Assembly: GCA_041392805.1 (NCBI GenBank)
Contig: JAWKLJ010000002.1
Location: forward strand, 1,441,001-1,505,000
Direction of reading: 5' to 3'
Length of the DNA stretch: 64,000 bases
From: Saprospiraceae bacterium
Lineage (GTDB): Bacteria; Bacteroidota; Bacteroidia; Chitinophagales; Saprospiraceae
In this document: one piece after another, positions 25,479-34,117 of the stretch
How positions within the stretch are numbered: position 1 is the stretch's first letter
How the letters are laid out: the number at the start of each line of letters is the position of its first letter
Program-made: the position numbers and the translations under genes
Notes under the pieces: generated by a model
What the model saw: only the letters and a program-made list of their open reading frames with translations
Told to the model about the DNA's origin: nothing
The model's database searches: none

Positions 25479-25967
25479 ATGACAAATATGAAACTTTTTT
25501 GGACTTTTATTTGCATGGCCCTTTTAGTGGCTTGCCAAAATGGAGATAATACGGGTAAATCGGGAACTGTTTTAAAAAAGAAAGGAGATGGAACCCCAAA
25601 CGGTGCAGCTCAGGAGCTTTTGCCTATTACAGAATTGGATGGTAAATACGAAGTAGCAAGTGTTGAATTGGAAGGCAAAACGATCAACATACGAACTGAA
25701 AAAAAGGTTTCGATCTCTTTTGAAAGAGGAAAAGTAAATGGTACGTCCATTTGCAATAGCTTCGGCGCTTCTTTTTCCTTGGGTGAGGGAAATAGCCTCA
25801 CTATTTCTGACTTCAAAAAAGGAAACAGAATTTGCTCTGGAAAAATCGGAAAAGAAAATAATATCCTATCTATTTTCGAAACGGCAGGAACTTATGAAAT
25901 CATGGGCCAAACCGCTTTAAAAATCAATTCGGAGAAAGGAATAATGGTCCTTCGAAAAATGCTTTAA
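25479..25967 (+). CDS. META-domain (HslJ-like) lipoprotein
   Basis: This 162-residue lipoprotein has the lipobox LLVAC with Cys19. After a short polar linker comes one META domain (about residues 55-160) with the usual elements: a W/Y-containing first strand, SFERGKVNGTSICNSFGASF, and a C-terminal IMVLRKM strand. HslJ-like proteins are associated with stress and antibiotic resistance in enterobacteria; no function is proven here. The ATG at 25479 lies 4 nt after the preceding lipoprotein stop codon. An in-frame ATG at 25488 is the alternative start. Confidence 0.8.
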   Translation: MTNMKLFWTFICMALLVACQNGDNTGKSGTVLKKKGDGTPNGAAQELLPITELDGKYEVASVELEGKTINIRTEKKVSISFERGKVNGTSICNSFGASFSLGEGNSLTISDFKKGNRICSGKIGKENNILSIFETAGTYEIMGQTALKINSEKGIMVLRKML

Positions 25968-25992
25968 GCATCATTTAACCTTCACCTGACAT

Positions 25993-26596
25993 ATGTTCCT
26001 AAAAAGTAACCGAATACTTATAGGGGCAATAGCTATCTGGTTGATAGCTAATCTTTTGACGGCTCTTTGGCTCAACCTAGACCCCGATGAAGCCTACTAC
26101 TGGATGTATGCACACCAGCTAGATTGGGGTCTACCTTGCTGGCCCTGTTGACTGGGAAACCAAAGACGGCGAAATACTGGCCTTAACTCAAAAGCGCTTT
26201 GTATTGGACAAGGTGGAGGATTATCAAGTTACCAATAAAGTTAAAATGGAGTGGATGCAACCACTTCCCGAATTGGTTGCTGGAGATACAATATCAACAC
26301 AGGTAAGCATTATTAACCCATATGCCTATGCCATTCATTTTAATAATAAAACCAGTCCCATTCGATTTATCGCCCAATTTGATGAACCGCGTAATCATTT
26401 GATTAGCAGCGCCCTTATTTTAAACCCTTTTCCCGACCAATTGGCAGGCACAGATACCCTGGTTACTACTGCAGCATTTGTTGTCCCAACTATGGCTGTC
26501 GATGGTGGCTACTTAATTAGTTTTTGTATTGTCAATGGCGACTTGCGCCCCGCCTATTGCAGCCCTAAGTACAAGGTTCGCATTACCGAAAAATAG
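25993..26596 (+). pseudogene. Glycosyltransferase (GT39/ArnT-like) with internal deletion
   Basis: From the ATG at 25993 the frame encodes a membrane helix (ILIGAIAIWLIANLLTALW) and then LDPDEAYYWMYAHQLDWG. This is the start of a PMT/ArnT-type lipid-linked sugar transferase, including its catalytic-loop DEAYYW motif. It stops after about 56 residues at 26152. From about 26125 another frame continues (AGPVDWETKDGEILALTQ onward) to a stop at 26596. It resembles the soluble C-terminal tail of such enzymes. The central 350-450 residues are missing, so the gene looks like a deletion-fused remnant with a frame change at the junction. The C-terminal assignment is inference. Confidence 0.65.
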
Positions 26597-26631
26597 ATTT
26601 ATGCCCCAAGGCCTTTCCTTTTTACTTTGGT

Positions 26632-26875
26632 TCTCTGACAATTTTTGTGTTCTAGTCAGCTGAAAGCCTTGATCATCGCTCTTTATCAATCGCTTATGAT
26701 CTTCGGTTTAACTGGACTTTTGACATTCGCTGTTTTGAAGGCGGAAGTCGGAAAGCGGAAAGACTCAGGAGCGCAATTTTCCGCCTTCCGCCTTCCCACT
26801 TCTAGCCAGGAAACAGAGAATTTCCAAAAGCGTCAAAAGTCCAAGTTTTAAGCTGACCACAAAAATTGTAAGAGA
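26632..26875. repeat. Nested palindromic element with purine-rich core
   Basis: Three inverted pairs are nested: TCTCTGACAATTTTTGTG (26632-26649) with 26858-26875 (one mismatch), GTCAGCT (26655-26661) with 26851-26857, and GGACTTTTGAC (26714-26724) with 26832-26842. The core carries the 33-nt module shared with 9288-9320 and a GGAAGTCGGAAAGCGG/CCGCCTTCCGCC fold-back. It looks like a 244-bp non-coding element between the glycosyltransferase remnant and pgi. Nothing else was seen in 26876-26989. Confidence 0.65.
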
Positions 26876-26989
26876 AGGTTTACTTTCAATGGTATATAAA
26901 AATGAGTCGGTCTCTAAATTTATATCATCATCATTACTTTATCTCATTGATATATCTCATTTTTATGCCTTCAAATAAAAAAGCATAGC

Positions 26990-28648
26990 ATGTTACATAA
27001 ACAGAACCCTGTAAAAACGGCAGCATGGGCCGCTTTAAACGCGCATTTTTCCCAGGTGAAATCCTTGGAAATGAAGTCCCTTTTTGACGCAGATAAAAAA
27101 CGATTTGAGCGCTTTTCCTTGTCGTTTGAAGCAATGCTGGTCGATTTCTCCAAAAATAGAATGACCGAGGAGACCCTGGCGCTGCTTTTAAAGCTAGCAG
27201 CCGAAACCCAATTGGAGGAGAACATCGCCGCTATGTTTTCGGGGGATAAAATAAATGAAACTGAGGATAGAGCCGTCTTACATGTCGCCCTGCGCAATCG
27301 CTCGAATCGAAGCATTGAGGTAGATGGAGTGGATGTGATGCCTGCCGTAAACGCTGTATTGTCGCAAATGAAACAATTTTCTACTAAGCTTCTCTCTGGT
27401 GAGTGGAAAGGCTTTGCCGGGGATAAAATCACCGATATCGTTAACATTGGCATCGGAGGCTCCGACTTGGGAGCTGTCATGGTGACGGAGGCACTTAAAC
27501 CCTATTGGCAAGAGGGCATCCAGGCTCATTTCGTGGCTAACGTAGATGGTACAGACATCGCAGAAACCCTAAAAGGCTTAAACCCCGCTACCACGCTTTT
27601 TATCATTAGTTCCAAAACCTTCACCACCCAGGAAACCATGACCAATGCCCATACGGCCAGGCAGTGGTTTTTGCAAAAGGCAGGCTCCGACCAGCATATC
27701 CCTCTTCATTTTGTGGCGGTTTCTACCAACCTCAAAGGCGTAAAAGACTTTGGCATTGCGACAGAAAACATGTTTGAATTTTGGGACTGGGTAGGCGGAC
27801 GCTACTCGCTTAGTTCCGCTATTGGATTATCCATTGCCTGCACGATTGGGTACGAAAATTTCGAAGCCTTATTGGATGGTATGCACGCCATGGATGAGCA
27901 TTTTCGCACCAGTCCAATGGAAAAAAACATTCCCGTTATTTTAGCCCTCATCGGCATCTGGTATAACAATTTTTTTGGCGCCGAAACCGAAGCCATTCTG
28001 CCTTATGACCAATATTTGCACCGTTTTCCTGCCTATTTCCAACAAGGAAACATGGAGAGCAATGGAAAATACGTGGATCGAAATGGTCAAAAGGTTACCT
28101 ACCAAACCGGCCCGATTATCTGGGGTGAACCGGGAACGAATGGCCAGCACGCTTTCTATCAATTGATCCATCAAGGAACCAAATTGATCCCTTGTGATTT
28201 TATCGCCGCTGCCAATAGCCATAACCCGCTCGGTCAACACCACCAAATCCTGCTCTCCAACTTTTTTGCCCAAACCGAAGCCTTGATGATGGGTAAAAGC
28301 GCCGAAGTCGTGCACGCAGAATTGGAAAAAGCCGGGCTTTCGGCTACCGCTATTTCACAGCTACTCCCTTTTAAAGTCTTCGAAGGGAATCGCCCCACCA
28401 ATTCGATCCTATTGGAGCAATTGACGCCTCGCAGTTTAGGAAGCCTGATCGCGCTGTATGAGCATAAGATTTTTGTCCAAGGTGCCATTTGGAATATATA
28501 CAGTTTTGACCAATGGGGCGTGGAATTGGGCAAACAATTGGCCAACGGGATCTTGCCCGAATTAGAAGATGAACGATCTATTGATACCCATGATAGTTCC
28601 ACCAATGGCCTCATCAATGCCTATAAGCAGATGCGGAAAAACGGATAG
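26990..28648 (+). CDS. pgi: Glucose-6-phosphate isomerase
   Basis: This 552-residue cytoplasmic enzyme interconverts glucose 6-phosphate and fructose 6-phosphate in glycolysis. The family motifs are all present: IGIGGSDLGAVMV around residue 157, SSKTFTTQETM for phosphate binding, the GGRYSLSSAIGL signature, the catalytic EPGTNGQHAF region and the C-terminal DQWGVELGKQLA signature. The length is typical of the long (E. coli-like) form. It stands alone. A GAAGTCGGAAG repeat fragment begins directly after the stop codon. The assignment is certain. Confidence 0.97.
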   Translation: MLHKQNPVKTAAWAALNAHFSQVKSLEMKSLFDADKKRFERFSLSFEAMLVDFSKNRMTEETLALLLKLAAETQLEENIAAMFSGDKINETEDRAVLHVALRNRSNRSIEVDGVDVMPAVNAVLSQMKQFSTKLLSGEWKGFAGDKITDIVNIGIGGSDLGAVMVTEALKPYWQEGIQAHFVANVDGTDIAETLKGLNPATTLFIISSKTFTTQETMTNAHTARQWFLQKAGSDQHIPLHFVAVSTNLKGVKDFGIATENMFEFWDWVGGRYSLSSAIGLSIACTIGYENFEALLDGMHAMDEHFRTSPMEKNIPVILALIGIWYNNFFGAETEAILPYDQYLHRFPAYFQQGNMESNGKYVDRNGQKVTYQTGPIIWGEPGTNGQHAFYQLIHQGTKLIPCDFIAAANSHNPLGQHHQILLSNFFAQTEALMMGKSAEVVHAELEKAGLSATAISQLLPFKVFEGNRPTNSILLEQLTPRSLGSLIALYEHKIFVQGAIWNIYSFDQWGVELGKQLANGILPELEDERSIDTHDSSTNGLINAYKQMRKNG

Positions 28649-28830
28649 GAAGTCGGAAGAACCTTAGCACGGCCCTTATTTACTTGCAGGTAGTCAGGCT
28701 TCAGCGCAGCCGACATTTTTCCGTTTGGAAACATCGTGTTTTTCCTCAAACGCCACCACCCATAACCCCATGCGTTGGGTTTTCGGGCCGGCTGTCCGGC
28801 GGCATGGGCAGCCAGTCGTTGTTGGACAGT
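28649..28830. other. Gap after pgi with repeat fragment
   Basis: GAAGTCGGAAGAACC directly follows the pgi stop codon and is a short piece of the purine-rich repeat family. The rest, up to the convergent DUF1398 gene, is GC-richer (GGGCCGGCTGTCCGGCGGC near 28788) with several small imperfect inverted repeats. No gene was recognised. Confidence 0.5.
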
Positions 28831-29220
28831 TTATTGTGGTATCATTTCCACCAGTATTTTATTTCCTGCCTTGTCATAGTAGGTGCAGGTCATCTTGTCC
28901 ATACAGATTTCCCATTTTTCAATACCAAATGTCGCACACGTTTTTATGAAAGTCAGGAAGTCTGTTTTACCTTGCTGGTGTGCTACTAACTCCGCTTTAA
29001 ATTCTTCGCCCCTTGAGGTATTGGCAATTGTTAATGGGTCATACTTTGCAGGCACTACTGCCATATGGTCATTAGCACCATGATAGTCAATATGTCCGTC
29101 TGTAACATATGCTTCGTAATGCGTAACACCTAATGATTTTATTTCTTTGATATAAGAAGGAAAGTCGGCACCTGATTTTACTTTGCTGTGAGCAGCTTTA
29201 ATTTGTTCTACTGTAAACAT
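28831..29220 (-). CDS. DUF1398 family protein (YbcV-like)
   Basis: This 129-residue cytoplasmic protein matches the DUF1398 family: MFTVEQIKAAHSKV at the start, GVTHYEAYVTDGHIDYHG in the middle, and a C-terminal GIEKWEICMDKMTCTYYD. The family is widespread and uncharacterised. The ATG at 29220 gives the usual N-terminus, and longer frames reach 29253. A good promoter lies 35-63 nt upstream. The piece of an AraC-type regulator just beyond that promoter suggests that a regulator gene once lay next to it. Confidence 0.85.
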   Translation of the reverse strand: MFTVEQIKAAHSKVKSGADFPSYIKEIKSLGVTHYEAYVTDGHIDYHGANDHMAVVPAKYDPLTIANTSRGEEFKAELVAHQQGKTDFLTFIKTCATFGIEKWEICMDKMTCTYYDKAGNKILVEMIPQ

Positions 29221-29254
29221 TGTCTTTTCAATTTTGAGTGTTAAACGAACCATA

Positions 29255-29283
29255 CAAAGATAGAACCCCTAAAATTCCTGCAA
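29255..29283 (-). promoter_or_regulatory. Bacteroidota-type promoter for the DUF1398 gene
   Basis: On the minus strand TTG (29283-29281), an 18-nt spacer and TATCTTTG (29262-29255) match the consensus exactly. The leader before the ATG at 29220 would be about 27 nt. Confidence 0.65.
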
Positions 29284-29301
29284 TTATAAAAAATCGTTTT
29301 T

Positions 29302-29385
29302 CTACAGGAAGCGTTTAAAGTGTTCGGGAGTGCTGCCAGTAAATAGTTTAAAGTCCTTGATGAAATGGGCTTGGTCAAAAAAAGA
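29302..29385 (-). pseudogene. C-terminal remnant of an AraC-family regulator
   Basis: Read on the minus strand these bases encode SFFDQAHFIKDFKLFTG then STPEHFKRFL and a stop. This is the second helix-turn-helix and tail of an AraC/XylS DNA-binding domain. Nothing recognisable precedes it, because the frame runs into the end of the PBP gene. It is therefore a 28-codon leftover of a deleted gene and is too short to function. Confidence 0.75.
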
Positions 29386-29409
29386 ATTGAGAATTGACAA
29401 GCCCTGCTT

Positions 29410-31737
29410 TCAAAGTTTAATCGAATCAACCGCCACACTATCCAATTTTTCCGGGAAAGTAACATCAAGTGAATCATCCATCATCATCTGCTTGATATAT
29501 AGTGAATCATCCTTGAAGACTTGCGTAGCCTCGGCAGCATCTGTTTCAACGTACATCGGGCAGGGGAAATAAGGGGTCTCATACTCAAAATTAGTAAGCA
29601 TAGGCCTTGTCCATGAACTTAGCCGCTTAAACATGGAGGCCACCATTGGCAAGGCCGTATTGGCGCCGGAGCCCAGGTAGGTGCTTTCAAAATGTACCCG
29701 TTTATCTTGTGTGCCCACCCATGCGCCAATGGCTAGCTCTGGCGAACAGGCTATAAACCAGCCATCACCGTTATTTTGGGTCGTCCCTGTTTTACCGATG
29801 ATATTGTAAGGGACTTCATAGTACACAAATGCTTTTCCCGTTCCTTCCGTTAGTACTTCTGCCATCATTTGTTGCAACTTTTTGATGTTTTCCTCCGAGG
29901 CTACACGTCCCTGGTATTTTGGCTTTTCTTCAAATAAAACCTTACCATCTTCGTCCTCTATTTTCTGAATGATATAAGGCTTAATGGCATTTCCTCCGTT
30001 GGAGATACTGGCATATGCTGTCACCATTTCCATCAAACTTATATCTGCCGTACCCAGTACAATGGAGGGTACTTCGGGGATAGTTGAAGTAATACCCATC
30101 TTTTTTGCTTTTTGCTTAACCCTGGAAATGCCCGTTTTTAATTGAAGGGTCACAGAGACTGTATTGATAGAGTTAGCCAAGGCACCATGAACACTGTAGC
30201 TGCCACCATAGGAGTTGTTAGCATTCCTTGGTTTCCAATCTTCATATTTGGCGTAGGTGCGCAGGGTGTTATCGTAAAAATCACAGGGTTCAATCCCTTG
30301 TTCCAGCGCGGTCAAATAAGTAATAGGTTTAAAGGTAGAGCCTACTTGTTTAGGCGTCTGGACATTGTCTATTTGTGAAAAACCATAATCAATGCCACCC
30401 ATGTAGCCAAGAATGGCACCGCTTCTGCTATTTATCGCTACAATGCCTGTATGTAATCTAAGAATGGCATTAATGATGCTATCCTGTAGCGACTGCTGTT
30501 GTTGCACATTCCCTTTTCCTATTTCCCAGTATTGCCTCGGTTGTACCGTTTTTAAAAACTGCTCGATTTCTTGATTTGATTTACCTTTTTGTCGAAGTTG
30601 TATCACGATGCTTTGCTGCGATAACAACTTTTCGATAAAGGCCTCTTTCCCGCCTTCCGTTGTGTTGCTCGCCCAATGTTCATTCATCAGTTTTTGCAGC
30701 CTATTGATATTTTTTGCCATAGCATTTTCGGCATATTTCTGAATGTTAGGCTGTAAGGTGGTGTACACCTGCAGTCCATCTTTCTCCAAATCATATATCT
30801 CCCCGTTGGGACCTGGATTTTCCTTTGCCCAGGCTTCAAAGGCTTGACGAATATATTCTTTGTAATAGCCGGAAAGGGAGGAAGCCTTATCGGGAAGATT
30901 GTATTTTAGTTCAAGCGGTATTTTGGCTGCGTCTGCTTCCTCCTGAGAAATGTCCATGTTTTTCACCATTTGTTGCAAAACAATGTTTCGGCGATTTACC
31001 GCATTTTCTGGGTTTTTTCTAGGGTTGTAATAGGATGGCGCTTTTAATACCCCGACTAAGGTGGCACACTCTGTTAAGGTCAACTTGGAGGGAACTTTAC
31101 TATAGAAACGTTGGGACGCCTTCTCTATGCCATACAGGTTCTCTCCAAAGGAGACCGTATTGAAATATAATAGCAGTAATTCATTTTTGCTGTAAACATT
31201 TTCTAAGCGTCTGGCGATAATTAATTCTCGCATTTTATTGATAGGGGTACTGAGCAGCCAAAGGTTTTTACGTCCGAATATATTTTTTGCAATTTGCTGG
31301 GTAATGGTACTTCCACCTCCTTTGTTTTGTTGCATTAAAATAGATTTTATAAAAACACGCGCATAGCTTTTGTAGTCAATACCAGCATGTTTGTAAAACC
31401 TGACGTCTTCCGTCGACACCAATGCTTTTACCAGGTAGGGGTTCAATTCTGTCGAATCAATGTTACTCCTATTTTGCAGAAAGTATTGGCCAATAGGCTT
31501 TTTATCGCTGCCATATATCGTTGATGTTATCGGATTTTCAAGTTTCGCAAGTTCTTTTTTGCCCGGTATATGCCCGAATAGGCCAAGATAGGTGGCGATG
31601 AAAAGCAGCAATACAAAGGAAAATCCACCCAGTGTTCCTATTCCGACACTCCTAGCCGGATGCGTTTTGACGTAGTTGAAAAGCCATTTCAGGCGCTCAA
31701 TTAATTGTTTATAGATGGTTTGTAGTTGGATATTCAT
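29410..31737 (-). CDS. Class A penicillin-binding protein (PBP1A-type)
   Basis: This 775-residue bifunctional peptidoglycan synthase is anchored by one N-terminal transmembrane segment (about residues 33-55). The glycosyltransferase (GT51) domain shows TEDVRFYKHAGID with its catalytic glutamate, and GGSTITQQIAKN. The transpeptidase domain shows the active-site GSTFKPITYL, the SxN motif in ANSINT, and KTGTTQNN. A Ser/Asp-rich C-terminal tail follows. The length is normal for PBP1A. It is transcribed alone from a TACATTTG box close to the start. The assignment is certain at family level. Confidence 0.95.
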   Translation of the reverse strand: MNIQLQTIYKQLIERLKWLFNYVKTHPARSVGIGTLGGFSFVLLLFIATYLGLFGHIPGKKELAKLENPITSTIYGSDKKPIGQYFLQNRSNIDSTELNPYLVKALVSTEDVRFYKHAGIDYKSYARVFIKSILMQQNKGGGSTITQQIAKNIFGRKNLWLLSTPINKMRELIIARRLENVYSKNELLLLYFNTVSFGENLYGIEKASQRFYSKVPSKLTLTECATLVGVLKAPSYYNPRKNPENAVNRRNIVLQQMVKNMDISQEEADAAKIPLELKYNLPDKASSLSGYYKEYIRQAFEAWAKENPGPNGEIYDLEKDGLQVYTTLQPNIQKYAENAMAKNINRLQKLMNEHWASNTTEGGKEAFIEKLLSQQSIVIQLRQKGKSNQEIEQFLKTVQPRQYWEIGKGNVQQQQSLQDSIINAILRLHTGIVAINSRSGAILGYMGGIDYGFSQIDNVQTPKQVGSTFKPITYLTALEQGIEPCDFYDNTLRTYAKYEDWKPRNANNSYGGSYSVHGALANSINTVSVTLQLKTGISRVKQKAKKMGITSTIPEVPSIVLGTADISLMEMVTAYASISNGGNAIKPYIIQKIEDEDGKVLFEEKPKYQGRVASEENIKKLQQMMAEVLTEGTGKAFVYYEVPYNIIGKTGTTQNNGDGWFIACSPELAIGAWVGTQDKRVHFESTYLGSGANTALPMVASMFKRLSSWTRPMLTNFEYETPYFPCPMYVETDAAEATQVFKDDSLYIKQMMMDDSLDVTFPEKLDSVAVDSIKL

Positions 31738-32045
31738 ATTGGTGGAAAATTTTACCCAAATGTACGCCTAATTTAGAGAATTATAAAAAAACAGATTTAA
31801 ACCCAAGGTGCTGTTTAGGCTTTAGTTGAGCTATACTTTCCCCCTTTTGTCCTTTTCTATTGATTCCCGTTTCCGAATTTTAAACGACTGGAGGTCGTCA
31901 CACTTGCTTTCGCATAAGATAGCCTTTGCCTTTGAAGAAAATAAAAACTTTATTCGGGTTTTTAAAACATTAAGAAGTTATACTTGTTTTATTAATACAT
32001 TTACTATTAAAAATAATAGTTATACTATTAAATAAAAAATCTATT
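31738..32045. other. Divergent intergenic region between PBP and PepSY-like genes
   Basis: This AT-rich 308-bp region should hold promoters for both neighbours. The only clear box is TACATTTG on the minus strand. The last 80 nt before 32046 are strongly AT-rich with short ACTATTAAAAATAATAGT self-complementarity. No gene was seen. Confidence 0.5.
31757..31764 (-). promoter_or_regulatory. TAnnTTTG box upstream of PBP gene
   Basis: On the minus strand this reads TACATTTG. A T-run at the right distance (31790-31785) could act as the -33 element. The start codon is about 20 nt downstream, so the leader is very short. Confidence 0.45.
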
Positions 32046-32492
32046 ATGAAAAATTTCTCATTCTTATTAATGTGTTCCTTCTTTTCATTGGGCTTATTTG
32101 GGCAAAAAAATACGCCAAGTGCCGTATTGGAAGCTTTCCAAAAACTGGAGCCTAAAGTTCAAACTCCGATTTGGGAGTATAGGGAAGGTGCTTTTGTCGC
32201 CATGTTTTCGCATGTGGATGGATTAAAAAAAGTGTTTTTTAACGAAGAAGGGGAGTGGTTGGAAACCAGAACTCGCATAGCTTATGAATCATTACCAAGC
32301 GGCGTGAAGCGCTTTATTGATGACCATTATGCAGCAGCCAATATCACTTACATTGGAAAAGTTGATCAGCATGATAGCACTTTTTACCGGGTTGAATCAG
32401 AGCTACTTTCCTCCGTTGTCATCAAATTGTTAGATGAACAAGGCATTTTGCTGAAAGAAAATAGAATTGACTGGAGCTTTATCCCGAATTGA
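32046..32492 (+). CDS. Secreted PepSY-like (BLIP-fold) protein
   Basis: This 148-residue exported protein has a signal peptide ending at LFGQ (residue 19). The mature part resembles the putative beta-lactamase-inhibitor-like PepSY family common in Bacteroidota: an N-terminal helix (VLEAFQKLEP), a W-x-Y-x-x-G-A-F strand pair, FFNEEGEWLETRT, and a second helix LPSGVKRFIDDHY followed by more strands. The function of these small periplasmic proteins is not established. The carbonic anhydrase gene starts 55 nt downstream and may share its transcript. Confidence 0.75.
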   Translation: MKNFSFLLMCSFFSLGLFGQKNTPSAVLEAFQKLEPKVQTPIWEYREGAFVAMFSHVDGLKKVFFNEEGEWLETRTRIAYESLPSGVKRFIDDHYAAANITYIGKVDQHDSTFYRVESELLSSVVIKLLDEQGILLKENRIDWSFIPN

Positions 32493-32547
32493 TGAGCTTA
32501 GAGATAGTGAATAACACCATTTAATCAAGCATAAATCCTAATTGCAT

Positions 32548-33294
32548 ATGAAAACACGATTGAATTTTCTATGTTTAGCCATCCTGTTTATTGCTATAAA
32601 TGCTTGCCAGCCTGCAAGCGAAAAAACAGAAGCTTTACCACCACCTCCTATGCCTGAAATCCGCGGACTCGTAGAAAAGGTATTGACGGCCGAGGAGCAA
32701 GCGGCGCTAAGCCCAGATGATGTCATCCAGGTCTTTAAAGCAGGGAATGAGCGCTTTATGGCCAACGACCTAACAGAGAGAGACCATTCTGCACAAGTTA
32801 GGAAAAGCACAAATGCCCAGTACCCAAAAGCCATTGTCCTTTCTTGTGTGGATAGTAGAATACCAGTTGAAGATGTTTTTGACAGAGGAATTGGAGATAT
32901 CTTTGTTGCGAGAGTGGCGGGTAATTTTGTCAATGAAGATATATTAGGAAGTATGGAGTTTGCCTGTAAAGTATCTGGTGCAAAATTGATCTTGGTGATG
33001 GGACACGAGCATTGCGGAGCAGTAAAAGCTGCTATAGATGATGTGAAGCTGGGAAATATTACCCCAATGCTTACGAAAATTAAACCAGCAGTTGATGCAG
33101 TAGCTTACGATGGAGAAAGAAATTCAAAAAACGAAGCTTTTGTTCATAAAGTCAGTGAAAGTAATGTAAGGCAAACTATGAAAAACATCAGTGCTAATAG
33201 CCCTATTTTAAAAGAAATGGCAGATAAAGGTGAAATAAAAATAATAGGAGCAGTTTACGATATGGATACAGGAGAGGTCGTTTTTCTGGATTAA
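32548..33294 (+). CDS. Beta-class carbonic anhydrase, lipoprotein
   Basis: This 248-residue enzyme interconverts carbon dioxide and bicarbonate. The zinc ligands Cys100, His153 and Cys156 are present in LSCVDSR and GHEHCGA, together with the Asp102-Arg104 dyad. Unlike the usual cytoplasmic beta enzymes it has an N-terminal signal and lipobox (AINAC, Cys20) and a proline-rich linker, so it is predicted to be anchored in the envelope. An intrinsic terminator follows 19 nt after the stop codon. ATG 32548 is preferred to TTG 32542. Confidence 0.92.
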   Translation: MKTRLNFLCLAILFIAINACQPASEKTEALPPPPMPEIRGLVEKVLTAEEQAALSPDDVIQVFKAGNERFMANDLTERDHSAQVRKSTNAQYPKAIVLSCVDSRIPVEDVFDRGIGDIFVARVAGNFVNEDILGSMEFACKVSGAKLILVMGHEHCGAVKAAIDDVKLGNITPMLTKIKPAVDAVAYDGERNSKNEAFVHKVSESNVRQTMKNISANSPILKEMADKGEIKIIGAVYDMDTGEVVFLD

Positions 33295-33313
33295 CAGATT
33301 TCTAAAATAAAAT

Positions 33314-33351
33314 AAGCGTCAAGCTAGGTTATACTGACTTGACGCTTTTTT
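33314..33351 (+). terminator. Intrinsic terminator after carbonic anhydrase
   Basis: AAGCGTCAAG at 33314-33323 pairs with CTTGACGCTT at 33338-33347. Four more Ts follow (TTTTTT at 33346-33351). This is a textbook Rho-independent terminator about 20 nt after the stop codon. Confidence 0.85.
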
Positions 33352-33556
33352 GTTGGTTCCCGCTCTCGAAATACTAAAGATTTATCCCTTTTCTTATTAC
33401 CCCTTTACCCCTACCCAACCTTTTTTACCCCATCCCCCGTCTTGCTTTGCAAAGAAGAAGTCACAGGTAAACTTGCATGACAACTTTTGAAGCTGAATCC
33501 GTAATTTTGGATGATCTTTGAAGGTACTATGAAGAAAACCGAAGTCTAGCTGTTTT

Positions 33557-34117
33557 ATGTTGAAAAAAAAGGAACAATCCGAAGAAGAATTGGTGAAAGC
33601 CTGTGTCGCTAACGACAGGCGTGGCCAGGAGCTGCTTTTCCGGAAGTATTTTCCTACCATGATGCGCATGTGTATGCGGTATACAGATGACAAAGAAGTT
33701 GCGATGGAGATTGTTAATGCAGGTTTTTTGAGGGTCTTTAAAAAGCTACACACTTTTTCATTTGCAGGCTCATTGGAGGGATGGATCAGGCGATTGGTTT
33801 TTCACAGCCTATCCGATTATTTCAAAAAACAGCCCAAGCAGGTTCATTTTCTATCGCTGGAAGATCGGGATGCCCCAGAAACCTCCAATGCCCTGGATCA
33901 CTTGTTTTGGGAAGATATCATTCAATTAATTGATCACCTCCCATCTGCCAGCAAAGAAGTATTTTGGTTGTACGCCATCGAAGGCTACACCCATGCCGAA
34001 ATAGCAGAAAAGGTCAGCATAAGCATTGGGACATCGAAATGGCATTTGTCTAATGCCAGAACTAAACTCAAGCAATTAATCAGCCAAATTAACCATAAGA
34101 AAAACTATGCAGGATAA
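33557..34117 (+). CDS. ECF-type RNA polymerase sigma factor
   Basis: This 186-residue sigma-70-family factor contains region 2 (about residues 12-80, including RGQELLFRKYFPTMMRMC) and region 4 (about 120-175), whose helix-turn-helix reads YTHAEIAEKVSISIGTSKWH. No extra domains are present. The downstream gene overlaps it by 11 nt and encodes a membrane-spanning protein in the position usual for an anti-sigma factor. Its regulon cannot be read from the sequence. The family call is secure. Confidence 0.93.
   Translation: MLKKKEQSEEELVKACVANDRRGQELLFRKYFPTMMRMCMRYTDDKEVAMEIVNAGFLRVFKKLHTFSFAGSLEGWIRRLVFHSLSDYFKKQPKQVHFLSLEDRDAPETSNALDHLFWEDIIQLIDHLPSASKEVFWLYAIEGYTHAEIAEKVSISIGTSKWHLSNARTKLKQLISQINHKKNYAG

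Noticed and set aside
29241..29477. 78-codon minus-strand frame across the AraC remnant
   Set aside because: It is in a different frame from the recognisable AraC tail and covers the end of the PBP gene, so it is a shadow.
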